The notes under the pieces were generated by a model. That model made no database searches. It was not told the DNA's origin and saw only the letters and a program-made list of their open reading frames with translations. Source: Lateolabrax maculatus (lineage: Eukaryota > Chordata > Actinopteri > Acropomatiformes > Lateolabracidae). From it: 64,000 bases of DNA. Shown in pieces: positions 47,873-57,915 of this stretch (position 1 is its first letter; every line of letters starts with the position of its first letter). Both the position numbers and the translations under genes were made by a program. The stretch spans positions 5,375,501 through 5,439,500 of the forward strand of contig CM062215.1 in the NCBI GenBank assembly GCA_031216445.1, in the 5' to 3' direction.

Positions 47873-48490
47873 ATATTAATCCAGCAGTAGATGTAAATAT
47901 TTCTTACTAAAATTGTTTTCTCCCCAGTGTAAATCTGAGTAAAGAGATTATGTCCCCCAGTACAAACTAATAATAAATCAACACGCTCAACCTCTGTATG
48001 TGTAGGAGGCTGCTGGATCCTCAAAAGTAAAAATCCATTGGAAATGTTGTATTCTAAATAACAATAATCGAAAGAGAGAGCTTGTAACAACCAATCTCAC
48101 TGAACATAATTGTTAATATCAGGACAATGAAAAATCTTCATTCATGCCAGACAGCATTAGGAAATGAATCCAAAAACGCTCCACAGTAGAAACACCAAGT
48201 AAAATCGGTTCTGAGGCAAAGGGATTTGTATGCTAGAGACATATTAATTGAAAAGCTTTATTGTGCTGTAGAGACACTGTTGTTAAAATAGGTGTGTTCC
48301 CCAGCAGAAACACTGCATAAGAAGTTTAATAGTAGTCATTCTGAAAAGAGGAACTCTATTCTCTGAGCAGAACACACAGAAAAAAATACACTTAATTCCA
48401 AGGAGAAACTGGCTTGTTTTTCAAGATACTATGAAAGAAGTAAAACCATGTTTGTTTCCCAGCAGAGTAAATTTAGTTAAATATAACATT
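47873..48490. repeat. Decayed tandem array of a roughly 34-base unit, array 2
   Basis: Units related to those at 46259-46500 recur. They include TTCTCCCCAGTGTAAATCTG and GTCCCCCAGTACAAACTAAT near 47918-47970, CTCCACAGTAGAAACACC near 48180, TGCTGTAGAGACACTG near 48268, and TTCCCCAGCAGAAACACTGC near 48299. Looser units follow at 48354-48480. About 200 bases of unrelated sequence (47980-48175) interrupts the array. The shared core TCCCCAGTAGAAACACTG links both arrays. Confidence 0.5.
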
Positions 48491-49644
48491 TGTGGGGAAA
48501 CAGCAAGACATTTTAGCTTGTTTTAACCATATTTTAATAACTATTATCAAGCATTTTTTAAGGACTGTATTGCAATGACAAATAATATTTCTGAAATGCA
48601 TCTCAATGTGAAAAAGCCCACCAGCTGCACTGTTTTTATGATCGCACTCAATCACTTTCTGATGACTTATTGAAGATTTGTTGTTGGTGGCATTGTGTGT
48701 TGTTTTGGGGAAGAAATTAAAACTTGAGTCAAAAAGCAGACATTTGAGCTGAAAAGCACACGCTGAAAGCACTGGCGAAAAACAAACAGAAAGAGCTGCA
48801 GAGAAAGGCGATAGTTGTGATTAATTGTGCGTAAATTTCCTTCCGTCAATTTTGGGGAGCGCTTCTGACAGATGAATAATGTCTGATGTTCACAGCTTAA
48901 TTATATATAGAACATCGAATCGGGCTGCCAGCATGATCCAGAGGGAATGAAATATGTTCTTAACCACAGCTGTCCTGCTCTGTTTCAATCTGATATCTGT
49001 CATAGAAAATTCTATATATAACATGCTAAATCAGTCTGCAAAATATCACATTTTTTTCTTCCTGTGGTATACATTTAATTTATGCACATTATTAATGGCA
49101 TCGTTATTCATTAGAGGTAGGTTAATGGTTGAATACAAGACACATTCAATAAAAAATGGTTTTCCCGAAAAATTACTTGTCAGTCAAATCTCACACACAA
49201 ACCTTCTACAGACACACACAATTTGACTTTTCTGGGGATATCAATCTCCAAGAAATCCACATAGAAAATATTTTAAATGAAAATAGATTTGGCATCAGTT
49301 ACATCAGTCAAGATGTAGCCCACACCTAGCTCAGTGACTCCTTGGCAACAGTATACTTCCTATTATGGGAACTGCACAAACATAATTATCCCAAACTGAG
49401 GTAAAAGGGTAATTTACAGACACAACTACGGCTCAGAATGTCGTATAAACATGGTTCTTATATTCCTGGAACACTGACAGGAATATGTATGTGTTGTATT
49501 GTGTTAAAAACCTGGGGGCATACAGGCAAACAACCATTTTAAAGTGCATAAAACTTACATATAAAATATATCTTCATGGGAGAAGCTATAATGGGGGGGT
49601 CACTTATGACCTCGAAAGACATATAGACACAAACATATAAATTG
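48491..49644. other. AT-rich non-coding stretch
   Basis: No gene or element recognised. Sequence at 48770-48960 is unique in appearance with TTAATTGTG and TTAATTATATATAG. Confidence 0.45.
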
Positions 49645-49745
49645 GCAGGGTCGACTAATGGTTAGAGACCGTCCTACAGTAACGGTTCAATCCCGGCAGC
49701 AGCCAGTGTCCATCAACGGAAATGTTTCCCGCCGGTGATGAGAAA
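49645..49745 (+). repeat. tRNA-derived SINE fragment
   Basis: A box-A-like GACTAATGGTTAGAGACC (49653-49670) is followed about 14 bases later by a good box B, GGTTCAATCCC (49684-49694). CAGCAGCCAGTGTCCATCAA comes next, matching from memory the body of a common fish SINE. The 3' half is missing. It is not a tRNA gene, because no acceptor or anticodon stem can be folded with confidence. Confidence 0.72.
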
Positions 49746-50089
49746 CAGCTGACTCAGAGATCAAATCTGAAAAATGTCCAAACGTGGATTGCACAGCTAA
49801 CGAACTCAGACAAACCATATGTTGATGAAACAGTTCCCTGCTTGCTTCTGGTTAGTAACAGAGAGTAAGTCTTGTTTCTGCGTGAGCATCGTGCTACTCT
49901 GAGCGATCTCAAAAGAAAAGTGCACATTTTTCCCTGTGATGGAATGTCAGGCCTGCTTACTGTCATTTAGGATGACCTTGTCACTCGCACTTGGCAGATC
50001 TTTGAATTACATCCCACAGCGCCCCCCCTAATGCTATCATTACCATTATTAATGGGACATGACACAAGTCATTGCCACACATAACACTC
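49746..50089. other. Non-coding stretch
   Basis: No feature recognised. A C-run near 50022-50028 is present. Confidence 0.45.
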
Positions 50090-50550
50090 TCCCACAACCG
50101 AGGAGTAATGGCTCTCCTCTGATGTAATGCTGGCGGTTTCTTAGTTAGTGTGTCAGGAAGTCAAATATTGAGAGTGCAATACTTGTGCGGCAGAATTGAT
50201 GCAAGTGTGGTGCAGGGGCCTTCTCACACAAGCAATAAAATCCAATTTCATTTGTGGGTGTGCGGCGGTGAATTAAATGCCCCCATCTGTAATTTGTTTT
50301 AAACACATCGGCTTTACCAATATTATCTGGACACTGATTGAAAAGGTGCCGCTGTCCGTGGTGCTGAAATTCATCTGTGGCTGTACAGTCAGCAGCGCTG
50401 GGGTCAATATCTCTGTGGGTCGTGTTTTGTCTGACTGTAAATCATTCCTGATTACATGTAAATTATGCAGTAGATCCAATATTATATTGCTCTTCATACA
50501 TGAAGTGGAATTTATCATAAAAACATTACCGTAAGCTGTATTTTGTAGAC
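50090..50550. promoter_or_regulatory. Unique block resembling a conserved non-coding element
   Basis: Non-repetitive, balanced sequence with GGTGAATTAAATGCC, CTGATTACATGTAAATTATG and AGCAATAAAATCC. It is open in one frame on each strand (about 80 codons) without protein-like character. I judged it enhancer-like from composition only. Confidence 0.24.
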
Positions 50551-51034
50551 TTCCCTGTGACTGGTTGTGTGCAGCTTTGTCCCTGTTGAATACTCATCAG
50601 TGGAATTATAACAATTCTCTTATTTCCCTACATATTATGTAAATAGGTTGAATTGCAAAAAGGATTGAATGGTTACAATCAATAATGTTCTAATCTAATA
50701 TTATATCTCCTGTGTTAAAGAGACCGTTTTCAGAAAGGCTTTTTAACTGCAAGATCATGTTGTGTGTCTACATTGAGAGCATAAAGTAGTGAAAAAGTCG
50801 AGTATTCAAACAGAAATCTTTTAATGATTGACTGTTTTGTTTGTTCCCTTAGCGTTACCTAGCAACTATATAGTAAAAAATTCCCCACATTTTACACAAA
50901 ATTGATTCCAGGTTTATTGTTGCATGCACTTCAGCTTTTAGGAAGTATTTTCAGTGTTATCGTGTATAATAATACATATTTATTTTTATTTTATGATTTT
51001 ATTATTTATTATTTGTTCTTATTCAAAGAGCAAC
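50551..51034. other. AT-rich non-coding stretch
   Basis: Very AT-rich near 50960-51020 (TTTATTTTTATTTTATG). No feature recognised. Confidence 0.5.
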
Positions 51035-51376
51035 TTAAAGGTACCATTGGAAATATTTGACCACTAGAAGCACTGAGGAGCAATGTATTTTACAAGTGGG
51101 TCCTCGTTTTGTTTGTGTTTGTCACTGTTCTCATATTATTCTACTGATAGACAGTTGCTGGTGGTAATGCGTCAACAAAAGCAGCGATGCAACAACAAAG
51201 GCAGCGAATAAAGAACAGCGCTGGCTTGCAAACGTACATGTAAACAATCCAAGATTAAAATTAATTGTAATGTTTTTATGAGGACGGAAAATAAATCTCA
51301 GGGACACACACAGTGGTGAGTAAACACTGAATGTAAACATAACTTTTTAGGAGAAGACTCGGCAGGGGCCCTTTAA
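51035..51376 (+). mobile_element. TTAA-bounded non-autonomous element
   Basis: The segment starts TTAAAGGTACCATTGG and ends GGGGCCCTTTAA, giving short inverted ends (TTAAAGG/CCTTTAA) flanked or overlapped by TTAA. The internal phrases GGACACACACAGTGGTGAGT and TTTTTAGGAGAAGACTCGGC match, from memory, a repeat frequent in percomorph fish. TTAA is the target of piggyBac-type elements, but the ends are not the classic CCY...GGG, so the superfamily is uncertain. There is no coding capacity. Confidence 0.5.
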
Positions 51377-52430
51377 CTGCTCACCTCGCTGCAGTGATGT
51401 AAAAGTGTACTCCAGGGTGAGTCGGTACATCACTAGTGGGTGTGCAGCACACTTGTGATGCTGAGTGTAGTCAGATGTGCAGCCAGAGAGGGCAGTCGAA
51501 CACAGCGTTTTATGTTCATGTTGCTGTTAAATCACTTGTAATCTATATTCTGTGAGACTGTCTGTGTGTGTCATGGCAGCTGGTGGTTTGAGGCAGATGA
51601 AGACATGAGGACAGTTTTGTTAGGGAAACTTTCAAACCCGGCTTCTGTTAAGGCAGATGCTGCACAGCCATGTTTTGAAAACTTCTGAGGACTTTCTTTC
51701 TAATAAAAAGAACCACATTTGCATAGCTGGGTAACCAGGTTCAGGTCTTTGTTGTACCGTATGTACTACTTTGGTATTTTTCCATGTGGGTGTGAATATA
51801 TAAATTTATGCGGTGCATTGGGTCAAGACAACTTATATTTTGGCTCTGTGTTTTTATTGTTTTCTGCTGGATGCAAAAAATGATAATACAGCTGAATTTC
51901 AAGATGGGAAGATGTTAACATTGTGCCCAGATTGTCATTATGTAGCAGTGAGCTCTGTGTGTGTGTTGTTGTATGTGTGTAGGTGGGTGAAGGATGAGGG
52001 TGAGGGATCTTTTGTTGCTTGTGAAGACCACTGCGTTAGTAGCCTCATTATAGGGTACATCGTAATGACTCTACGGCTGCTATCTATTCTGTGGAATGCT
52101 AAAGGTCAGATCAGCATCTTAATGTGCTATCCTCCTGCTTTCTGACCCAGATGCAAACCTTGGACGCTTGGATCAGACCCACATAGCGTGTTCACATAGC
52201 CTGCAGAATACATAAATCAATTTTAATCTAATGACAGTTCATTTAATTAAACCTTGACATTTGTTTGAGCACCCGTTGCAAGGATCACCAACAGCAGATG
52301 AGTCTATAGCTGCAGGCTTTATCATAACTTTATCCTGGCGGCTTCGGTCGAGCGGTTTTTAGAATAGACGTTTGGTGCGCAAGACACTGTAGAGGAGCTG
52401 AACAGACAGTGTTAAGAGCTGACAGCAGCA
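51377..52430. other. Non-coding stretch
   Basis: Contains a GT-rich patch near 51956-51980. A 110-codon frame at 51813-52145 has no recognisable product. An octamer ATTTGCAT occurs at 51718. Confidence 0.4.
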
Positions 52431-52957
52431 ACATGGCCAAAAGTATGTGGACAGACAAATATTGCATCCATATATAGTCCCTTTCACACACGCGCCGCAA
52501 CCCTGAACCTGTCCCGACATTACCCGGAGGAGCTGTATGTGAGTACGCAAATGTCTGAATCAGCTCCCTAGTACAAAGTGTGTGTAGTATTACCGATTGA
52601 GCCCGTGTGTAAATAGAGCAGGTCATTGTCCGGAGAATTCACATCGAGCGAGCGAGTGAGTGGGCGTGTCGATGACTTCCATCAGTCAACGCAGGTCAGG
52701 GCTGTGTGCAGGTCAGTCAAGTTCTTCCACACCAGACTGGAAAAACCATTTCTATATGGACCTCAGTCTGTGATTGGGGGCACTGCCATGTCAACACAGG
52801 ATAGGAACTTCCCTCAACTGTTGCCACAAAGACTTCATTGTACACTGTAGCATTAAGATTCCCCTTTACTGGAAGAAGCCTTGCCCAAACTATGACAAAC
52901 AGAACCCGACCAAAGGTATATGGACAAGGGTTTACAAATACTTTTAAATATGTAGTG
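52431..52957 (-). mobile_element. Deleted Tc1/mariner transposon relic
   Basis: The left end, ATGGCCAAAAGTATGTGGAC (52433 on), and right end, GTTTACAAATACTTTTAAAT then ATGTAGTGTA (to 52957), correspond to the fish Tc1-like ends 'atggccaaaagtatgtggacacc...ggtgtccacatacttttggccatatagtgta'. The right end is much more eroded. Inside, only the final part of the transposase survives. The left half holds foreign-looking sequence (CCCTTTCACACACGCGCCGC), perhaps a nested insertion. Confidence 0.7.
52716..52912 (-). pseudogene. Tc1/mariner transposase fragment
   Basis: Read on the minus strand, with frameshifts and stops, it gives RGILML, LWQQLREVPIL, HGSAPNHRLRSI and KWFFQSGVEEL. These correspond to the family motifs around 'KGNLNATAYNDIL', 'LWQQFGEGPFLFQHDNAPVHKA' and 'WFVEIGVEELDW'. 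The catalytic aspartate of the 'HDNAP' motif is replaced (H-G-S-A-P), and the last acidic residue lies beyond the break. It is non-functional. Confidence 0.8.
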
Positions 52958-55900
52958 TAATAGTTTAATTTTAATCAGGAGAGATCAGTTGGAACTGAGG
53001 TTAGCACCGACTAAAGTTTGGCGATTGGGCCTAGTCCATGTGAAGATATGGTGGCGTTTTTTTGAATATAAGGGACTTTAGCAGCCCAGGAAACGGAATT
53101 GAAGAAAAAGATCAACAGTGGCTCAACAATGGAAGAAATAGCTGAATTTCTCCCAAAGTGAATACAGGCAAATATAAGAGAACAGATTTTCCTTATTGTG
53201 CTCTTGTCAAGGCTTTGTTACACTGAATAAATTACTGTTTTGCGAAACAATGTCTGCTTGAAAAAAGTGATGCAATGAACATAGACACAGAAGAAGAAAC
53301 CTTTGGGATAGCAAGAGACACATTTCTGTCCATGACATCTAGAAGTACATACAGTACATCGCTGTCTTGTTACAACACAGTTGATTAAAACAGCACATGA
53401 AAAAATAATTTCTTCAGTTTTCATTTCAGTCTCGACTTTCCATTTGTCTCCTCCTGTGGGCAAAGTGAGCATATTTTTAAATACAAATGTTGAAAACTGA
53501 AGCTTTGGAATAGAAATCTATTCAAGAGGGCTGACCATGACTCTGGGTTTGGCAGAACTTGTGCCTCCGACACTATGTCATCGTGCCCTGAAGAGTAATT
53601 TTGGGCTATTGTTGCTGTCACTGTAGACTGAATCAGGTGTTAAACTGTCCTGATGTATCTGAAATTAAGGTCCTGAAAAAGCTACTGCAGGTTTTCAGCA
53701 CATCTGTAAGCCACAGGTGAAAGGGCTACATGGGGTATAACACTGATGTGTGCACTCGCAGTACACTGAAGGGTTTTGACTTTATCATAGCTCGCTTCCT
53801 TTTTGTCTTTAATGCATGCGGTACATTTATGCAGACAACCCCCCCTCCGACTTCCACATCTGTATGAATAATTGGTTGAGTGTTCAACTCCTGGCGTGTT
53901 TACATAAAGGAGCTTTTGTATTATTTATAATCTAAGGCTAAATCGCATGCGCATGCATAGAAACGCACACATTTCCTCGAACAGTTCAGCAGTTAGGTTA
54001 CTCTTTGCCGACTTGTCGCCGAGGCTGGGGTGTCAGCCTCAGTAAAATACAGAATGGAGCTTCCTTCCCTTACGTCAGTGCCTCTCCACTGCCACTCCAA
54101 CGCAGTAATTACCTCGTCCTTCTTTACTGCTAATGAGAAGGTAAAATATGAGCGTCTGGCAACCGCAGTCATTTGCGACCCCGGCTCGCTCCCGGCAGTG
54201 GGGAGGGAGAGGGAGAGGGACTCATTTCTACCCACAAGCCACCACTGAATGATGCCATCCATCCTTAACCGACCGGTATACGTTATCCGACGTAACCCGG
54301 GGTCTGTGTTTGGCAAACCAAACGGCTCAGATAATGAGTTGGGCTGGAGTGTAAACTTCCCCCCAAAATGTAATAAAGAACAGACATGGCCGCTAATGTT
54401 TCAGTGGCATTTTTTTTTTTTAACTTACAATAGTTTCATATGAAATGCTCGTTGGTCTTGGAAGTACTACTGGGTACTACTGTAGGCAGTAAGCTTAGTC
54501 AGTTGGACATATTAATATTTACAGTGTACAATGGAGCAGATAAACACACTTTTAAATCCATTAAAGAGTTTCTCTTTAACTAAAGCCCCATGCACACTGC
54601 TTCAGCATGCATAGAAATACAAAGCCTGACCTGCCTGACTTGCCATACCTAGTTACAGTTGCTAAGGTAGAGGGTAATTGAGGTTTGGTCTAACTTTTAT
54701 AACTCTCCAAAGCCTCCTCCTGTTGCTCTCTTCTGATCTTTTGTGCATGTGAAAGCACACACAGTTTCAAAAAAAAAAAAAAAAAGAGAACCAACCCCTT
54801 ACAGTAATAACCTACATGATTAAGGAGCTACAATGCAAGAATAGATGACCTCAATGTGGGAATGTGCCTTAAATTTAATCTCTCAAAGGCACCTCTCACC
54901 TCTTATCAGCAAAAAAACATGAACATTCAAATACCATCAAAATGAAATGCATGCTTTATGGCCCCATAAGACTCTTCACTCACCAACCAATACATATTTC
55001 CATGTCATCAGTGCTCCCTTCAATTCCATTATCATTTTTTATCTGATAGGAAACAAATCAAGTTTTTTTTTCCAGTGTCAGGAACAAAAGCCATTTTCAT
55101 GTTGAAGGTTATAGAAAAGCATAGTAATGTAAGTGAAAAGATTATATTGGTGCCCTTCGGATAGACTCCAATGTCACACATGAGGAGACAAAGAATTTCA
55201 TCACAGCAGCAGTGGTTTTTGAAGGCAATCAGAAACATTTTATGCTTTTTGCGGAGCTTCATATTTGCCATAAAATCTTAGAGATTGACTCCAAACCCTT
55301 ACCACTGGGGTGAAAAAATCCTATTAGATTGAAAAACAGCAAGGGACATTGAAAACGTATTAGCAATAATAACAGAAATTGCTGAATGCTCGACAATGAT
55401 TATTTTAGTGGAAATGATACAGCCAGGGCATGAAAAAAATGTAATTCATTTCAGAGGATCATGTAAATGCTAATGTTTACTGGTTACACAGACACTTCCA
55501 TTAGAAAACCATTAGCAGGGCGATTACAATGATTAACCTGAAATTGACTTACTGCATCAATTTGCTGATTCAGTGACACCAGTGACCATCTTGCAATGTA
55601 GTTATCAGATAATGAGAAGACTTGCTTCTGTGGCTATTCAATAAACTTGAGTCTCAATTTGTGTAGTAGAGTTGTCTGGGAGGGACTAACTGGATTTTGA
55701 AAACCGCAGATTGGTATATGTCAATATGTAAACCTATTTGCCTGACCTCTGGCTTCAGCAAAAAGGAATTCAGCTCAGTCAATGCAATTACAGAGAGATA
55801 AGTTGATGGTGGCACATTAAAGTGAATCTTGTAGCCTTCAGTACAAACAAAATTACAATAATTTCTTAATTCCGCATGCTTGAGTACTTCATGCGTGTAT

Positions 55901-55999
55901 AGAAATGTAGCCAAATGCATCCAGCGGAGTCGGTAAGTGTCATCACATACAGCTGTGTTCTGGGACTGAACTACCAAATGTAAACCATTTCTGGTCCAT
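52958..55999. other. Non-coding stretch
   Basis: A GC-richer unique part at 54000-54330 includes CAGTAATTACCTCGTCC and purine-rich GGGGAGGGAGAGGGAGAG. Otherwise AT-rich, with a 17-base A-tract at 54769-54785. Minus-strand frames near 53993-54316 and 55654-55977 (107 codons each) have no family resemblance. Confidence 0.42.
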
Positions 56000-56290
56000 G
56001 TGCGACCATCGGATTTGGCTCGATTTTGAGCGGATTAGTAGCACTGGCGCCGACTTTTGGCACTCTGAAGCGGACTGTGGCACCTTGCCCCCATTTTGGC
56101 ATCCATCGGGGTCTACAAAGAAACAGTGGAAAATTAGGCTTAGCAAAGCACGAAGCAAAAAGCATGGTCAATCATTGAGAAAGTAATCTGCTCAACTTGT
56201 CCGGCAATTTCTCGTAACTTTTTGAAACATTTGCGCCCACTTCATGCAGCTATTGACCAGATGTGTGGAGGCGAAAAAGGTAAGCAGGGC
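56000..56290 (-). repeat. Possible interspersed teleost repeat
   Basis: CTTAGCAAAGCACGAAGCAA, AGAAAGTAATCTGCTCAACT, TGTCCGGCAATTTCTCGTAA and GCAGCTATTGACCAGATGTG recall, from memory, a fish repeat that may belong to a BED-finger hAT element read antisense. No terminal repeats or clear transposase motifs are visible, so the call is tentative. Confidence 0.3.
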
Positions 56291-56989
56291 TTTGATTTCT
56301 CTCTAAAGCTTCTTCCCCTGAGCGTGGCCGTCCGGAGCAGCTATAAGCACTTTTGCCTTCCGTGGTAGTTGGGCCACACATTGTTACGAGCTTGTCCTTT
56401 TCAAGCCTTAAACCTCTCAGTGCTGCCTGAGGAAGAATAGCTGCCAGTTAAAGCCTTTTTTTTGTGTCCTTTTAGTGCCTATGTTTGTGCACAAATTGAG
56501 CAGATTAAATTTCTTGACTTTTCTCCATTGAACTGCTCCAATCTTTTTATTGTGTTATGTGATTCATCAGGGTCTCCTATGAGTCTGGAAAACCAAGTGA
56601 AGCAGAATTAGGCCGCTGTTAGGCTGAGCCATTTTGGATACCCATGTTTATGGTACATAATAAAACTGGCTTGCTGCAAAGTGCTGAAAAATGTGCTTTG
56701 CCTTTGCTTTTGAAAAACCTATATGCACTTAATGCCTTTCAAAGAGTTCCCCACCTACCTAACCGTATGGTTTTTCCAATAAAGTGTTATAGAAGCACCC
56801 TTTAGAAAAATAACTGGTCATCTGTGGTAATGATTTCTGATCGTCTCGGCTCAGAGTGGGAAAGTGTGAAATGGGCTGATTAAGCATGGCAGCACACTGA
56901 ATAGAAGAATTGACAAATAATTGGCTGCAATGTGTGTTAAAAAGTAAATCTAGCTCTTTGTGCGGATGCTCCACAGCCAGCATTAATGT
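56291..56989. other. Non-coding stretch
   Basis: No feature recognised. A T-run occurs near 56457-56463. Confidence 0.45.
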
Positions 56990-57430
56990 ACAACCATCTT
57001 AATGTAAACGTGCTGTTTACAATCAGCTACTGCCGACACTCATTCTCGTCCCTTTTAATTATTCATCTGCAGGTTTATGCAGATTTCCACTTCTCTTGAG
57101 GCAAATTAAAAGTTAACAAGCATTTCAGAAAAAGGAGCGGTTTTCCCAGACAACCTCAAAGGTGCTACGTACTTAAAAAATAAAATGTTTCTGTACCTCC
57201 CTAAGCAAACCCACCCCCACAATGCTTGTAATTAAATGGGAGCTTGTACATCATTGTGCGTTAGCATTGTTCAGCTACCAATCAATTAACTGCAAGTACC
57301 TCGGTCTGTCTGAGCCTTTTATCATCTAGTGTTTCTCTAATTGACTGAAAGTCCAACTCTGCTGTTAAATATAAGCAATACTGAGAGAGTCTTTATAATT
57401 AAATGGATGGATTCAGTAAAAGTAAACACA
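56990..57430. promoter_or_regulatory. Unique block resembling a conserved non-coding element
   Basis: CCTTTTAATTATTCATCTGC, GGCAAATTAAAAGTTAACAA, CAATCAATTAACTGC and TCTCTAATTGACTG give repeated homeodomain-type cores. A POU/homeodomain-like context appears near 57060. No repeats, no coding frame. Conservation is not tested. Confidence 0.27.
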
Positions 57431-57734
57431 GTGGCTGGTTGTTAGTGCCAAAAGTGCAAAATTCTGCAGATGGAAATGTTTGATTTTGTTCGATTAATGA
57501 AATCTGCTGGGTCAGATTAGCCATTCCCAACCAACTGGACAATATCATTATATTCATTTTATTTATTTTTCCAATATCTTATGTTCAGCTTTCCATTTCA
57601 TATAAATGCTGCTCCATACGCTTTTTATTCCTTTCTTTAAATGTATATATTTTACTTTCTTTGTGGATTTGGTTTTGCAGATTTTAGAGAGTTTCTAAAA
57701 AGTGTCATCTTTAACTTCTGCCTTCACTAAAAAA
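57431..57734. other. AT-rich non-coding stretch
   Basis: No feature recognised. Confidence 0.5.
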
Positions 57735-57915
57735 CCCAAATTGTCAAAAACATAGTGGAGCTAGGGAATGTCAGGGGATCACCAAAGTCTGGAGGCTTCA
57801 TCCTCTGGAAGTTGTTGAATTATTGCAGCCTGGATCAAAGTGTTGGACCAACTGACACCCCCGACATCGTCATCCCAAGAGCAACGTTGCTAAAAATCCT
57901 CAGGAGCTGTAGTTA
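57735..57915 (-). repeat. Interspersed teleost repeat, family A, antisense copy
   Basis: GGGAATGTCAGGGGATCACC, AAAGTCTGGAGGCTTCATCC, ATCAAAGTGTTGGACCAACT and CATCGTCATCCCAAGAGC are the reverse complement of family A, whose better copies read 'gtcaggggatcaccaaagtcattaggattcatcc...gaccaaagtggtggac'. It covers a part of the unit upstream of that kept in the other copies. Confidence 0.65.

Noticed and set aside
49645..49745. tRNA gene
   Set aside because: Box A-like and box B sequences are present, but no cloverleaf can be formed, and the downstream sequence matches a fish SINE body.
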